A stretch of DNA of 64,000 nt from Novosphingobium nitrogenifigens DSM 19370 (GCF_000192575.1 NZ_GL876933.1:186001-250000), one strand, 5' to 3'; numbered from the stretch's first letter, positions 1 through 8,284 are shown. Numbers and translations: made by a program. The notes: generated by a model not told the origin, from the letters alone.

Positions 1-755
1 GCGCCGGCGCCGAAGTGGTGATCGAGGAATTCATGGAAGGCGAGGAAGCCAGCTTCTTTGCCCTGACCGACGGCGCGACCATCGTCGCGCTCGCCTCGGC
101 GCAGGATCACAAGCGTGTGGGCGATGGCGACACCGGCCCCAATACCGGCGGCATGGGCGCCTATAGCCCGGCACGCGTGCTGACCCCCGAACTCGAACGC
201 GAAGTCATCACCCGCATCATCGCCCCGACGGTCAAGACCATGGCGGATGAAGGCACACCTTATTCGGGTGTCCTTTATGCCGGGCTCATGCTGACCGCGC
301 AGGGTCCCAAGCTGATCGAATACAACTGCCGTTTCGGCGACCCGGAATGCCAGGTGCTGATGATGCGGATGGAAAGCGATCTGGTCGAACTGCTGTCCGC
401 CGTCGCCGAAAACCGGCTCGCCGCGATCCAGCCGCCCGCTTTCTCGCCTGAACCGGCGCTGACGGTGGTCATGGCCGCGCAAGGCTATCCCGGCACGCCC
501 AAGAAAGGCGGACTGATCGCCGGAATCGACGCCGCACAAGCCGATGGCGCCAAAGTGTTCCACGCGGGCACCATGCTCGACGGCGAAGGCACCTTGCGTG
601 CCAATGGCGGGCGCGTGCTCAACGTCTCGGCCCGGGGCGCCAGCGTGCGCGAAGCGCGGGACGCAGCCTATCGTGCGGTCGATGCCATCGATTTTGCCGA
701 AGGGTTCTGCCGCCGCGACATCGGCTGGCGCGAAATCGCCCGCGAGGAAGCCTGA
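1..755 (+). CDS. purD: Phosphoribosylamine-glycine ligase, C-terminal part (cut by window start)
   Basis: GAR synthetase joins glycine to 5-phosphoribosylamine with ATP in de novo purine synthesis. The open frame runs in from the left edge, so only about 250 residues of a usually ~425-residue enzyme are visible. The ATP-grasp core is clear: the [12 protein letters not shown] stretch near the start of the visible part and [12 protein letters not shown] about 100 residues later, which supplies metal and nucleotide ligands. The C-terminal domain follows and ends in a normal TGA. A GTG at 15 lies inside the domain and is not the real start. The gene converges on the adenosine kinase-family gene, with a hairpin between them. 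Family assignment is secure. Confidence 0.96.
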   Translation, partial: AGAEVVIEEFMEGEEASFFALTDGATIVALASAQDHKRVGDGDTGPNTGGMGAYSPARVLTPELEREVITRIIAPTVKTMADEGTPYSGVLYAGLMLTAQGPKLIEYNCRFGDPECQVLMMRMESDLVELLSAVAENRLAAIQPPAFSPEPALTVVMAAQGYPGTPKKGGLIAGIDAAQADGAKVFHAGTMLDGEGTLRANGGRVLNVSARGASVREARDAAYRAVDAIDFAEGFCRRDIGWREIAREEA

Positions 756-762
756 CCGATTC

Positions 763-794
763 GACGGTATCCGCGCCTTTGCGCGGATACCGTC
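763..794. terminator. Bidirectional hairpin between purD and the adenosine kinase-family gene
   Basis: Perfect 14-bp stem: GACGGTATCCGCGC (763-776), loop CTTT, and its complement at 781-794. It lies 7 bp after the purD stop and 15 bp before the stop of the convergent gene, so it could serve both. There is no long T-run, so strong intrinsic termination is inferred and not certain. Confidence 0.75.
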
Positions 795-809
795 ATATAC
801 CTTGAGGTC

Positions 810-1862
810 TCAGGCCAGAAGAGGCGCCACCAGCGCCTTGAGATCCGCTTCCGGCCGGGCGCCGTAATGCGAGATCACTTCCGCCGCCGCCGTTGCACCT
901 AGGCGCAGCGAGGTTTCGAGCGGAAGCCCCCGGACATGGCCGAGCAGGAACCCGGCCGCAAAGAGGTCCCCGGCACCGGTCGTATCGACGACGCGCGCGA
1001 CGGGCGCGGCCGAAACGCTTGCATGTTCGCCTTCGCTGATCGCGTGGGCGCCCTTTTCGCTGCGCGTCACGACCAGCGTCGGCACTGACTTTGCCAGTTC
1101 GGCCATGCCTTCGTGGAAATCCTCAAGCCCGGTCAGGGCCGCGAGTTCGTGCTCGTTGGCAAAAAGAATGTCGATTTCGCCCGCCGCGATCATCCCGCGG
1201 AAATCGTCGCCATGACGGGCAATGACGAAAGCGTCAGAGAGAGTGAAGGCAACCTTGCGTCCGGCATTGCGGGCGGCGGCGATCGCGCGGCGCATGGCCC
1301 GGCGCGGCTCTTCGGGATCCCACAGATAGCCTTCGAGGTAGAGCACCGCCGAATCGGCAATCACGGATTCGTCGAGCTGTTCGGCGGGCAGGAACTGCGA
1401 CGCGCCGAGGAAGGTGTTCATCGTGCGCTGCCCATCGGGCGTCACGAAGATGAGGCAACGCGCCGTCGACGGGTCACCGGCGCGTGCAGGCGTGTCGAAC
1501 GCAATGCCGCCCGCACGGATGTCGTGGGCAAAGACTTCGCCGAGCTGGTCCTGCGCCACTTGCCCGATGAACGCACACGAAGCGCCCAGAGCCGCAAGCC
1601 CCGCCAGGGTATTGGCCGCCGAACCGCCCGAAATCTCGCGCGCAGGCCCCATCGCTTCATAAAGGTCGTGCGCCCGCGCGCTGTCGACCAGAGTCATGCC
1701 CCCCTTGGCCATGCCCAGTCGTTCGACATCCTCGTCGCTCGCGGCGGCCATGACATCGACGATCGCATTGCCGATGGCGACGACGTCGTAACGCGGGCTG
1801 GTAACAGGCGTTTGCTGATCAGAGGATTGGGGCACCCGGGCGGCTCCATGGATTGGGGGCAA
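810..1862 (-). CDS. PfkB-family carbohydrate/adenosine kinase
   Basis: 350 residues of the ribokinase (PfkB) fold. The N-terminal signature GGSAANTLAGLAALG is at about residues 79-93. The C-terminal signature DTTGAGDLFAAGF is at about 293-305 and contains the catalytic Asp (near 299) and the anion hole. Length and motifs fit the bacterial adenosine kinase branch (adenosine + ATP to AMP + ADP), a common neighbour of purine genes, but ribokinase-like sugar substrates cannot be excluded. The conserved fold begins near residue 24 (PRYDVVAIGNAIVD). The first ~20 residues are Pro/Gln-rich and may not be native, but no nearer ATG, GTG or TTG was found. Confidence 0.85.
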   Translation of the reverse strand: MPPIHGAARVPQSSDQQTPVTSPRYDVVAIGNAIVDVMAAASDEDVERLGMAKGGMTLVDSARAHDLYEAMGPAREISGGSAANTLAGLAALGASCAFIGQVAQDQLGEVFAHDIRAGGIAFDTPARAGDPSTARCLIFVTPDGQRTMNTFLGASQFLPAEQLDESVIADSAVLYLEGYLWDPEEPRRAMRRAIAAARNAGRKVAFTLSDAFVIARHGDDFRGMIAAGEIDILFANEHELAALTGLEDFHEGMAELAKSVPTLVVTRSEKGAHAISEGEHASVSAAPVARVVDTTGAGDLFAAGFLLGHVRGLPLETSLRLGATAAAEVISHYGARPEADLKALVAPLLA

Positions 1863-1962
1863 AATGCTCGGCGCCGCCTAGTCGCTTGCGCGCGAGACGA
1901 CAAGAACCATCAATCGCACGGCGATTGACACGCGCTGCGGGGCGGGCAATGGCAAAGCCCCC

Positions 1963-2328
1963 ATGCGCGCGGTCCTTCCCCTTTCGCTTGCCTTTCTGCT
2001 TGCCGCTTGCGGTGGAGGCGGAGGCCCCGGTTTCGTTCCGACGGTGAGCAAGCCCGACCGCCACATGTCCTCTCGCGAACAAGGCTTGCCCGGCGTGATC
2101 GGCGCCGATGCCGAGGCGCTGATCCGCCAGTTCGGACAGCCCCGCCTCGACATCCGCGAAGGCGAGGCGCGCAAGCTGCAATGGTCGGGCAGCGCCTGTA
2201 TCCTCGATGCTTTTCTCTATCCGGGCGAGCACGGTCGACGCCCCACGGCCACTTATGTCGATGCCCGGCGCGGCGACGGTCGCGACGTCGACAAGGCCGC
2301 TTGCGTCGCCGCGCTCCGGAGAAACTAG
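1963..2328 (+). CDS. Small lipoprotein, function unknown
   Basis: 121 residues with a short positively charged start, a hydrophobic stretch and the lipobox FLLAAC, so Cys16 should be acylated and the protein membrane-anchored. Five glycines follow the Cys as a linker. The mature part has a conserved-looking GVIGADAEALIRQFGQP segment and two further Cys residues, which could form a disulfide in the periplasm. It resembles sphingomonad hypothetical lipoproteins with no assigned role. It converges on the saccharopine-reductase-like gene with only 4 bp between the stops, so any terminator would have to lie inside that gene. Confidence 0.75.
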   Translation: MRAVLPLSLAFLLAACGGGGGPGFVPTVSKPDRHMSSREQGLPGVIGADAEALIRQFGQPRLDIREGEARKLQWSGSACILDAFLYPGEHGRRPTATYVDARRGDGRDVDKAACVAALRRN

Positions 2329-2332
2329 AGCC

Positions 2333-3496
2333 TCACTCTTCCACGCCAAAGGTAATCTCAGCGTGGGCACGCAGGCGCTCGACCAGTGCTTCGCCCAGGA
2401 TCGCGCCGGGGGTTCCGATGCCGCCTGATGCCTTGCTGTCGAGCAGGGCCAGGCCGGTTTCGGCAATCATTCGGCAGGTCGAACCGTAACCGGGATCATA
2501 GCGTCCCTTGACTGCATAGCGCAGGGTCTTTCCGTCCGGCCATTCGCCGATGAACAGCACGTCATAGAAACCGTTGGCGCGTTCTTCGGGTGTCGGCCCC
2601 TCACCCGGTTTGGGATCGTTGGGCGTCCCGATCATCGGCGTCTTTGCCACATAGTCGGCGGCCGCCTTGCCCGCATCGCCCGGCCCGGTCAGCACCATCT
2701 CGTCATAGACGAAATCGGTACCGTAGGGATGGCCGAGCAAGAGATTGGTGCGATGCACGTTCTTGGTGTTGATGATCGCCATGACGAATGGTGCGGCCCA
2801 GCTTCCGGTCGCTTCATCGAGCATCGGGCGATCGCCGCTCGGCTGTTTGGGCCCGGTAAATCCCGGCGTGAGACCGAAAGGATCGGTCATGATCCGGGCG
2901 AGCGAAGGGTCCTTGGCAATGGCGGCAAGGCTTGCCTGGAGACTGGCGGCGGTCCCGCCCGAAAACTTGCCCTGCATCGCCCGCACCCGGCATTTCACCC
3001 GGGGGGCGGCGCTGCCGAAACGCTTGCGCGCCTCGGTCTGAAGCATGAGCACGCCCAGATCGAAGGGGATTGAATCAAAGCCGGAGGAAAAGCTGATCCG
3101 TGCGCCGCTTGCCTTGGCCTGTGCATCGAAGCGGTCGATCATCTGGCGCATCCACACCGGTTCGCCGCACAAGTCGGCATAATCGGTTCCCGCCGCAACA
3201 CAGGCCGCCAGCACGCCTTCACCGTAAAGCTGATAAGGGCCGACCGTGGTCACGACCACTCTGGTCGAAGCAGCCATCGCGCCAAGCGAAGCGGGATCGT
3301 CGCTGTCGGCCACCACCAGCGGGGTATCGACGGGCGCACCGATCAGATCGCGGACTTGCGCCAGCTTTTCCTCGCTGCGCCCGGCCATGGCCCAGCGCAA
3401 ACCGGTCCCGCCATAGGCCCCGGCGAGATATTCGGCGACCAGCCGCCCGGTGTAGCCGGTCGCGCCATAGACCACGATGTCATAAATCCGTGCCAT
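2333..3496 (-). CDS. Saccharopine dehydrogenase-like / trans-acting enoyl reductase family oxidoreductase
   Basis: 387 residues. An N-terminal Rossmann domain begins at once with VVYGATGYTGRLVAEYLAG (about 8-26), the NAD(P) signature of the saccharopine dehydrogenase NADP-binding family. The second half matches the group annotated as trans-acting enoyl reductases, which are implicated in lipid or polyketide reduction, rather than true lysine-pathway saccharopine dehydrogenases. The real substrate is unknown. An inverted repeat about 30 bp upstream (3525-3540) is a possible operator. The gene is alone on this strand, with dcd ending 114 bp upstream. Confidence 0.8.
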   Translation of the reverse strand: MARIYDIVVYGATGYTGRLVAEYLAGAYGGTGLRWAMAGRSEEKLAQVRDLIGAPVDTPLVVADSDDPASLGAMAASTRVVVTTVGPYQLYGEGVLAACVAAGTDYADLCGEPVWMRQMIDRFDAQAKASGARISFSSGFDSIPFDLGVLMLQTEARKRFGSAAPRVKCRVRAMQGKFSGGTAASLQASLAAIAKDPSLARIMTDPFGLTPGFTGPKQPSGDRPMLDEATGSWAAPFVMAIINTKNVHRTNLLLGHPYGTDFVYDEMVLTGPGDAGKAAADYVAKTPMIGTPNDPKPGEGPTPEERANGFYDVLFIGEWPDGKTLRYAVKGRYDPGYGSTCRMIAETGLALLDSKASGGIGTPGAILGEALVERLRAHAEITFGVEE

Positions 3497-3524
3497 TCCT
3501 CATCCCCGATACGCCGCTTACGAT

Positions 3525-3540
3525 TTAATCGGGTGATTAA
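3525..3540. promoter_or_regulatory. Palindrome TTAATC-N4-GATTAA upstream of the reductase gene
   Basis: Perfect 6-bp arms with a GGGT centre, 29 bp upstream of the ATG at 3496 on the minus strand. The size and position suit a dimeric repressor such as a TetR-family protein. No regulator gene is adjacent, so the function is inferred. Confidence 0.4.
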
Positions 3541-3610
3541 GTCAGGTTGCAGCGAACTGCAATGGCAGGATTTTGCGTTTTCAGATGGCCCGTTCAGATC
3601 CGGGGCCCCT

Positions 3611-4165
3611 TCAGATCCGGGGCAGAGTGACGCCCTTTTGCCCCATGTACTTGCCCGCGCGGTCGGCATAGCTCGTCTCGCACGGCTCGTTGCCTTGCAG
3701 GAACAGGAACTGGCACGCGCCTTCGTTGGCATAGATCCGCGCAGGCAGCGGCGTGGTGTTGGAAAATTCGAGCGTCACGTGCCCTTCCCAGCCCGGTTCG
3801 AGCGGGGTGACGTTCACGATGATACCGCAACGGGCATAAGTCGACTTGCCGAGGCAGATCACCAGCACGTCGCGCGGAACCCGGAAATATTCGACCGTGC
3901 GGGCCAGTGCAAAGCTGTTGGGCGGAATGACGCAGACGTCGGTCTGGCGATCGACGAACGAATTGGCCGCGAAATCCTTGGGATCGACCACGGCGGAATC
4001 GACGTTGGTGAAAATCTTGAACTCGTCGGCGACGCGCGCGTCATAGCCATAGGACGACAGGCCATAGCTGATGCAGCCGTCGCGCCGCTGGTTTTCGACG
4101 AAAGGTTCGATCATGCCGTCTTCGAGCGCCTTGCGGCGGATCCAACGGTCGGACAGGATGGCCAA
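3611..4165 (-). CDS. dcd: dCTP deaminase
   Basis: Converts dCTP to dUTP, feeding dTMP synthesis. With a TTG start at 4165 the product is 184 residues and begins [16 protein letters not shown], which is the family's normal length and N-terminus. A GAGGA ribosome site lies 6 nt before the TTG. The longer frame from an ATG at 4219 would add 18 unrelated residues. Catalytic residues match the family: Ser108 and Arg112 in GKSTYARCG, and Glu133 in [12 protein letters not shown]. It is the last gene of a probable GH25-cdd-dcd operon, 31 bp after the cdd stop. Confidence 0.95.
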   Translation of the reverse strand: MAILSDRWIRRKALEDGMIEPFVENQRRDGCISYGLSSYGYDARVADEFKIFTNVDSAVVDPKDFAANSFVDRQTDVCVIPPNSFALARTVEYFRVPRDVLVICLGKSTYARCGIIVNVTPLEPGWEGHVTLEFSNTTPLPARIYANEGACQFLFLQGNEPCETSYADRAGKYMGQKGVTLPRI

Positions 4166-4196
4166 GGAAAATCCTCGCGTAACAGGAAAAGAGCGT

Positions 4197-4652
4197 TCAG
4201 CCGCCGGACAGCGGCCCATTTTCGAGATTGGCGGGGCCGAATGCGAGAGGCAAGAGCGCGCTCAGGCGCATTTCCACCGTTTCGTCGGCTCCAGTGGACA
4301 AAATCAACGGATCGGTACCGCCCAGCGCCGCCAGTTCGTTGAGAATTTGGCGGCACCGCCCGCACGGACCAACCACGCCTGCCGGAACGCCCTCGGTTCC
4401 CCCGACAATCGCCACTGCGATCAGCCCGGCCCGATGCCCGCCATGGCTGGCACACGTCGCCGCACTCGTTTCGGCGCAAAGCGAGAGGCCATAGCTTGCA
4501 TTCTCGAAATTGCTGCCGGTCACGATCGTACCGTCGGCAAAGAGCAACGCCGCCCCGACATGAAAATGCGAATAGGGCGCATAGGCATGAGTCATCGCTT
4601 CGCGGGCGGCGGCAATCAGGTCCGCCTTGCGCGTCTCGTCGAGGTCGACCAT
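4197..4652 (-). CDS. cdd: Cytidine deaminase
   Basis: Hydrolytic deamination of cytidine and deoxycytidine to uridine forms in pyrimidine salvage. The 151-residue product from the ATG at 4652 has a GAGGAG ribosome site 7 nt upstream. Zinc-site motifs are intact: CAE at 59-61 (Cys59 ligand, Glu61 proton shuttle) and PCGRC at 96-100 (Cys97 and Cys100), which is the homotetrameric small-CDA pattern. The gene lies between a GH25 protein and dcd on the same strand with short gaps, so two pyrimidine deaminases are probably co-transcribed. Confidence 0.96.
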   Translation of the reverse strand: MVDLDETRKADLIAAAREAMTHAYAPYSHFHVGAALLFADGTIVTGSNFENASYGLSLCAETSAATCASHGGHRAGLIAVAIVGGTEGVPAGVVGPCGRCRQILNELAALGGTDPLILSTGADETVEMRLSALLPLAFGPANLENGPLSGG

Positions 4653-4663
4653 GGCCTTGCTCC

Positions 4664-5407
4664 TCACGGCTGAACCGCAACCCAGCGGACCGGTCCCGCC
4701 ACGCCGGCAATGTGCAGCCGATGCGTCGCGGTCCACAAGACCCACGGACGGCTGACATAGCCCGGCACCCAGTAATCGCCGGTGATCCAGACATTGCGCT
4801 CGATCCGCGCGGCGAGATGATAGCGTTCCTCCACCTCTGGCGAAGGCATCAGCACGACCGGATGCCCGAGATGGCGCTCCACCTCGTTGATGAAGGTGGT
4901 CAGTTCGCTGTCGATCGTCGCTTCGCGCGGCGGATTGGGGCAATGCTCGGGATCGAGCGAAATCGAGATCGCAGCGGGCAGCAATCCCCGGTCGCGCGGA
5001 ACGGTGGTGACGAAATTGCCCGCCTGACCATCGGCAGGCGCGCACAAGTCGTAAACGTGGACGGCCCCCACCTGAAGCCCGGCGGCATGGGCAGCATCGA
5101 CCGAATCGACAAAAGCCAAATCGCGATTCCCTGCGCCGCTGCTGGCCGTCAGATAGACGAAATCGGCGCCGTGCCCGCCCGGCCCGGTCGCCTTGATCGT
5201 GTGCCATTCGACCGGTCCGTCATGCGCGTCGAGCCACAGCCCCTGAACCGGATAGCTCGTGCGGTCCGGCGCCCAGTGATCGGCGACATAGTGCAGCCCG
5301 AGAGTCCCCAGCGCCACAGCCGCCACGGCGCCGGCCAGAAGCGGCCAGAAGCGTCGCACACGGCGCGACGCGCTTTGCTGCGGTGCATAGCCCGCGGAAG
5401 AAGGCAT
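4664..5407 (-). CDS. Membrane-anchored glycoside hydrolase family 25-like protein
   Basis: 247 residues. A basic N-terminus and one membrane segment (about 21-40) suggest a signal anchor with a periplasmic domain. The domain starts with GLWLDAHDGPVEW (Asp60), matching the first GH25 strand. It continues through AAHAAGLQVGAVHVYDLC and has the catalytic-type D-x-E in ISLDPEHC (Asp152 and Glu154). GH25 enzymes are muramidases that cut peptidoglycan. The rest of the domain is divergent, so lysozyme activity is likely but unproven. The stop is 11 bp upstream of the cdd start, implying co-transcription with two cytosolic pyrimidine deaminases, which is an odd pairing. Confidence 0.75.
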   Translation of the reverse strand: MPSSAGYAPQQSASRRVRRFWPLLAGAVAAVALGTLGLHYVADHWAPDRTSYPVQGLWLDAHDGPVEWHTIKATGPGGHGADFVYLTASSGAGNRDLAFVDSVDAAHAAGLQVGAVHVYDLCAPADGQAGNFVTTVPRDRGLLPAAISISLDPEHCPNPPREATIDSELTTFINEVERHLGHPVVLMPSPEVEERYHLAARIERNVWITGDYWVPGYVSRPWVLWTATHRLHIAGVAGPVRWVAVQP

Positions 5408-5474
5408 GAATACTTGACCCGAAATAGAAATCCGCTCCGCACGGGAGCCTGTCGAAGCCCGCAGGCCGACTCTG

Positions 5475-5957
5475 TCAGCCCTTGATATGCAGGACGCAGA
5501 TCAGCGTAAAGAGGCGGCGCGCGGTGGCAAAGTCGGTGTCGATCTTGCCCTCCAGCCTTTCGAGCAGAGTCGTCGCCGCATCGTTGTGGACGCCGCGCCG
5601 GGCCATGTCGATCGTCTCGATCTCTTGCGCGGTCGCCCTGCGAATCGCCTGATAATACGATTCGCAGATCGCGAAGTAGTCCTTGATCGGACGGCGAAAC
5701 CGCCCGAGTCCCAGGATCACCGTTTCCAGAAGCGTGCCGCCCTCGTCCGAAACCGCCAGGATCAGTCGCCCGTCCTCGACCGACAGGCGCAAACGATAGG
5801 GCCCTTCGTGCCCTGCGGCAAAAGCGCGCAGCGGCTTGAACGTATTTTCCTCGATGAGATCGAAGATCGCAATGCGACGCTCCTGCTCGATATCGGCATT
5901 GCGCCAGATGATCGTCGCTTCATCGAGTTCGATATGGGCAATGCGAGGATCCGCCAT
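5475..5957 (-). CDS. UPF0262 family protein
   Basis: 160 residues from the ATG at 5957 (MADPRIAHIELDEATI). The family is confined largely to Alphaproteobacteria and has no established function. Typical features are FDLIEENTFKP and the FRRPIKDYFAICESYYQAI block near the middle, with an acidic, helical C-terminal third. The open frame extends 85 residues further upstream but overlaps the dnaB start region and looks non-coding there. No strong ribosome site precedes the chosen ATG. The gene is divergent from dnaB, so the ~115 bp between them should hold both promoters. Confidence 0.85.
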   Translation of the reverse strand: MADPRIAHIELDEATIIWRNADIEQERRIAIFDLIEENTFKPLRAFAAGHEGPYRLRLSVEDGRLILAVSDEGGTLLETVILGLGRFRRPIKDYFAICESYYQAIRRATAQEIETIDMARRGVHNDAATTLLERLEGKIDTDFATARRLFTLICVLHIKG

Positions 5958-6006
5958 AATGGTAGGGTGATTGCATGACCTGCAAGGCCGGGGCAAGCCC
6001 TCCCCG

Positions 6007-6015
6007 CTATCCACA
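6007..6015 (+). promoter_or_regulatory. DnaA-box-like 9-mer upstream of dnaB
   Basis: CTATCCACA differs at one base from the TTATCCACA consensus and is identical to a box in the proposed origin at 36076. It lies 58 bp before the dnaB start. DnaA control of dnaB is a possibility, but a single 9-mer can occur by chance. Confidence 0.35.
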
Positions 6016-6072
6016 GAGTCATCAACAGCCCCGCAGCTTGTTCCTGTCGCAGCACTGGGGCACATGAAAGGG

Positions 6073-7587
6073 ATGTCAGCGAGCAATGCCATCCTCATGC
6101 GCGAACCGGAAACCACCCGATCGCTTCCCGCCAATGTCGAAGCCGAAGCCGCCTTTCTGGGCGCGGTGCTGATCGACAACCGCATTCTCGAGGAAATGAC
6201 CTGCCCGCTCAAACCCGAGCATTTCTTTGCCGCGGTTCACGGACGGGTTTTTTCCCGCATCACTGCGCTGATCGACCGCAAGGCCGTGGTGACCCCGGTC
6301 ACGCTCAAGCCCTATTTCGAAAACGACGAAGGGCTCAAGGAACTGGGCGGGATCGCCTATCTCGCCCGCCTGACCGCCGACGGGCAGGGGCTGCTCGCCC
6401 CGCGCGAACTGGCGCAGCAGATCTATGACCTCGCGCTCCTGCGCGAACTGATCAATGTCGGGCGCACGCTCGTCGAAAAGGCGATGGACACGAGCGAAAG
6501 CGTCTCGCCGCTCGACCAGATCGGCCTTGCCGAAGCCTCGCTCTATGCCGTGGCCGAAGGCGCGCAAGCCGGCAGCGAAGCGCAAAGCTTCGGCACCGCG
6601 ACCCGCACCTCGCTCGAAATGATCGAAAAGGCGCTGCTGTCGGGCGGCCACATCTCGGGCAAGACGACCGGTCTTACCAGCGTCAACGAGAAGATCGGCG
6701 GCCTGCACGATTCCGACCTTATCATCCTTGCCGGACGTCCCGGCATGGGCAAGACCTCGCTCGTCACCAATATCGCGTTCAACTCGGCCGACCGGTTGCG
6801 CCGCGATCTCGAGGACGGAATTCCGGTCAAGGATTCGGTCGGGGCGGCCGTCGCCTTCTTCAGCCTGGAAATGAGCGCGGACCAGCTGGCGACGCGTATC
6901 CTTGCCGAACAGTCGGGGATCAGCTCGGAAGCGCTGCGCATGGGCCGCATCAGCCGCGAGGATTTCCAGCAGCTGTCCTTTGCCAGCCAGCGCCTTGCCG
7001 AACTGCCGCTCTATATCGACGACACCCCCGCCCTTACCATCGGGGCGCTGCGCACCCGCGCCCGCCGCCTGAAGCGCCGCCACGACGTCGGCCTCATCAT
7101 CGTCGACTACCTGCAGCTGCTGCAGGGGTCGGGCCGGTCCGACAACCGCGTCAACGAAATCTCGGAAATCAGCCGTGGTCTCAAGACGCTGGCCAAGGAA
7201 CTCTCGGTCCCGGTGATCGCCCTGTCCCAGCTTTCGCGTGCGGTGGAACAACGCGACGACAAGCGGCCGATGCTGTCCGACCTTCGTGAATCAGGCTCGA
7301 TCGAACAGGACGCCGACATGGTCTGGTTCGTGTTCCGCGAAGACTATTACGTCGCGTCCCGCGAACCCAAGCGCCCGATGGAAGGCGACGATGCCAAGCT
7401 GCACGAAGCCCATGCCGCCTGGGCTGCGGAAATGGAGCGCGTCTACGGTCTTGCCGAACTCATCGTCGCGAAACAGCGTCACGGTTCGACCGGCAAAGTC
7501 CGCCTGCGCTTCGAGGCAAAGATCACCCGATTCTCCGACCTTGCCCCCGATGCACTGGGCGCGCACAGCTATGACGACGACGAGTGA
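6073..7587 (+). CDS. dnaB: Replicative DNA helicase DnaB
   Basis: Hexameric 5'-3' helicase that drives the fork and recruits primase. It is 504 residues from the ATG at 6073 (an in-frame ATG at 6064 is also possible, and the frame is open back to 5971). The N-terminal DnaB domain begins with SLPANVEAEAAFLGAVLIDN. The RecA-like motor has Walker A GRPGMGKTS at about 221-229, then SLEMSADQLATRILAEQSGI and the Walker B strand IIVDYLQLLQG. ALSQLSRAVEQR and DLRESGSIEQDADMV are standard family motifs. There is no intein or fusion. Separate transcription from rpoZ is suggested by a good promoter after the stop. Confidence 0.97.
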   Translation: MSASNAILMREPETTRSLPANVEAEAAFLGAVLIDNRILEEMTCPLKPEHFFAAVHGRVFSRITALIDRKAVVTPVTLKPYFENDEGLKELGGIAYLARLTADGQGLLAPRELAQQIYDLALLRELINVGRTLVEKAMDTSESVSPLDQIGLAEASLYAVAEGAQAGSEAQSFGTATRTSLEMIEKALLSGGHISGKTTGLTSVNEKIGGLHDSDLIILAGRPGMGKTSLVTNIAFNSADRLRRDLEDGIPVKDSVGAAVAFFSLEMSADQLATRILAEQSGISSEALRMGRISREDFQQLSFASQRLAELPLYIDDTPALTIGALRTRARRLKRRHDVGLIIVDYLQLLQGSGRSDNRVNEISEISRGLKTLAKELSVPVIALSQLSRAVEQRDDKRPMLSDLRESGSIEQDADMVWFVFREDYYVASREPKRPMEGDDAKLHEAHAAWAAEMERVYGLAELIVAKQRHGSTGKVRLRFEAKITRFSDLAPDALGAHSYDDDE

Positions 7588-7593
7588 TACGCT

Positions 7594-7616
7594 GATCGCC
7601 ATGGCGATCGCCATGG
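7594..7616. repeat. Nested GATCGCCATGG palindromes between dnaB and rpoZ
   Basis: Two overlapping perfect palindromes, GATCGCCATGGCGATC (7594-7609) and CCATGGCGATCGCCATGG (7599-7616), start 6 bp after the dnaB stop. They embed the octamer GCGATCGC. They could fold as a short terminator or bind a symmetric protein. Confidence 0.55.
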
Positions 7617-7645
7617 GCGCCCACCGCACGAAAACGCGGATTTTC

Positions 7646-7674
7646 TTGACTCTGCGCGCCGGTCGCCATAATGG
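7646..7674 (+). promoter_or_regulatory. Likely sigma-70-type promoter for rpoZ
   Basis: TTGACT (7646-7651), a 17-bp spacer and TAATGG (7669-7674) form the best housekeeping promoter match I saw. It lies 45 bp before the rpoZ ATG. Confidence 0.6.
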
Positions 7675-7719
7675 CCCGCGCTTAATCTCCTTTCCCGGTT
7701 AGCTTTACGGAGTGCCCTG

Positions 7720-8064
7720 ATGGCGCGCGTTACCGTCGAAGATTGCGTCGACAAGGTTCCCAATCGTTTTGATCTCGTGCTGCTGGCTGCAGAACGCGCC
7801 CGCGCGATTTCCGGCGGTGCGGAACTCACTCTCGATCGCGACCGCGATAAAAATCCGGTCGTCGCCCTGCGCGAAATCGCCGAGGAAACCGTCCGTCCGG
7901 CGACGCTCAAGGAAAACCTGATCCAGTCGCTGCAGCGGGTCCAGCCCGATGACGACGATCAGGTCGACGAAATCGGTTCGCTGTCGCAGTCGGCCGAAGC
8001 CCTGCGCATCACCGCTGCCGCACCGGTGCGCAACACCTCGCTCGGCGCCGATTACGACGGCTGA
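7720..8064 (+). CDS. rpoZ: DNA-directed RNA polymerase omega subunit
   Basis: The 114-residue omega subunit helps fold and assemble the beta-prime subunit. [23 protein letters not shown] followed by ERARAISGG is the conserved core, and [12 protein letters not shown] is the next conserved helix. The C-terminal ~50 residues are acidic and less conserved, as usual in alphaproteobacteria. The gene has its own candidate promoter and is followed by a strong hairpin. No relA/spoT homologue follows, unlike the arrangement in many proteobacteria. Confidence 0.96.
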   Translation: MARVTVEDCVDKVPNRFDLVLLAAERARAISGGAELTLDRDRDKNPVVALREIAEETVRPATLKENLIQSLQRVQPDDDDQVDEIGSLSQSAEALRITAAAPVRNTSLGADYDG

Positions 8065-8073
8065 TACGTTTTG

Positions 8074-8104
8074 GCCGGACAATGCCCGATGGGCATTGTC
8101 CGGC
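8074..8104 (+). terminator. Hairpin after rpoZ
   Basis: GCCGGACAATGCCC and its exact complement (14-bp arms) with loop GAT, 9 bp after the rpoZ stop. It is very stable but has no T-run. It is the first of four hairpins in this gap. Confidence 0.7.
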
Positions 8105-8107
8105 TAC

Positions 8108-8185
8108 GGCACCGGCCCTCTCCCCCACCCGACCACCCATAGGGTACCATCGTTGGGTGGCCGGGTGGGGGAGAGGGCCGGTGCC
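8108..8185. repeat. Large imperfect inverted repeat (about 30-bp arms)
   Basis: The left arm begins GGCACCGGCCCTCTCCCCCA at 8108 and pairs with the right arm ending at 8185. There is one mismatch in the first ~30 bp and a loop around 8140-8154. The C-rich/G-rich arms are unlike a normal terminator and look like a dispersed intergenic element. I saw no other copy in the window. Confidence 0.75.
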
Positions 8186-8187
8186 GC

Positions 8188-8210
8188 AAAATCCGTCTGA
8201 GACGGATTTT
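8188..8210. terminator. Perfect hairpin AAAATCCGTC-TGA-GACGGATTTT
   Basis: 10-bp arms with a 3-nt loop, ending in TTTT and followed by C and six A residues. It has intrinsic-terminator shape in both directions. It sits only 2 bp from the large inverted repeat, so the two may belong to one element. Confidence 0.65.
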
Positions 8211-8258
8211 CAAAAAAGCCAGCGTCGCTGCACTGCAACACTGCGCCAGAATTCTGTG

Positions 8259-8284
8259 GGCGCCGGGGATAAATTCCCGGCGCC
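8259..8284. repeat. Hairpin GGCGCCGGG / CCCGGCGCC upstream of the helicase gene
   Basis: 9-bp GC arms around an 8-nt AT-rich loop, 38 bp before the chosen helicase start. It would fall in the 5' leader if the promoter lies upstream, and could influence translation. A further GTGTGCC-T-GGCACAC repeat follows at once. Confidence 0.55.

Noticed and set aside
4220..5207. Long open frame upstream of cdd in the same frame
   Set aside because: The conserved cytidine deaminase N-terminus and ribosome site fix the start at 4652. Upstream codons overlap the GH25 gene in another frame.
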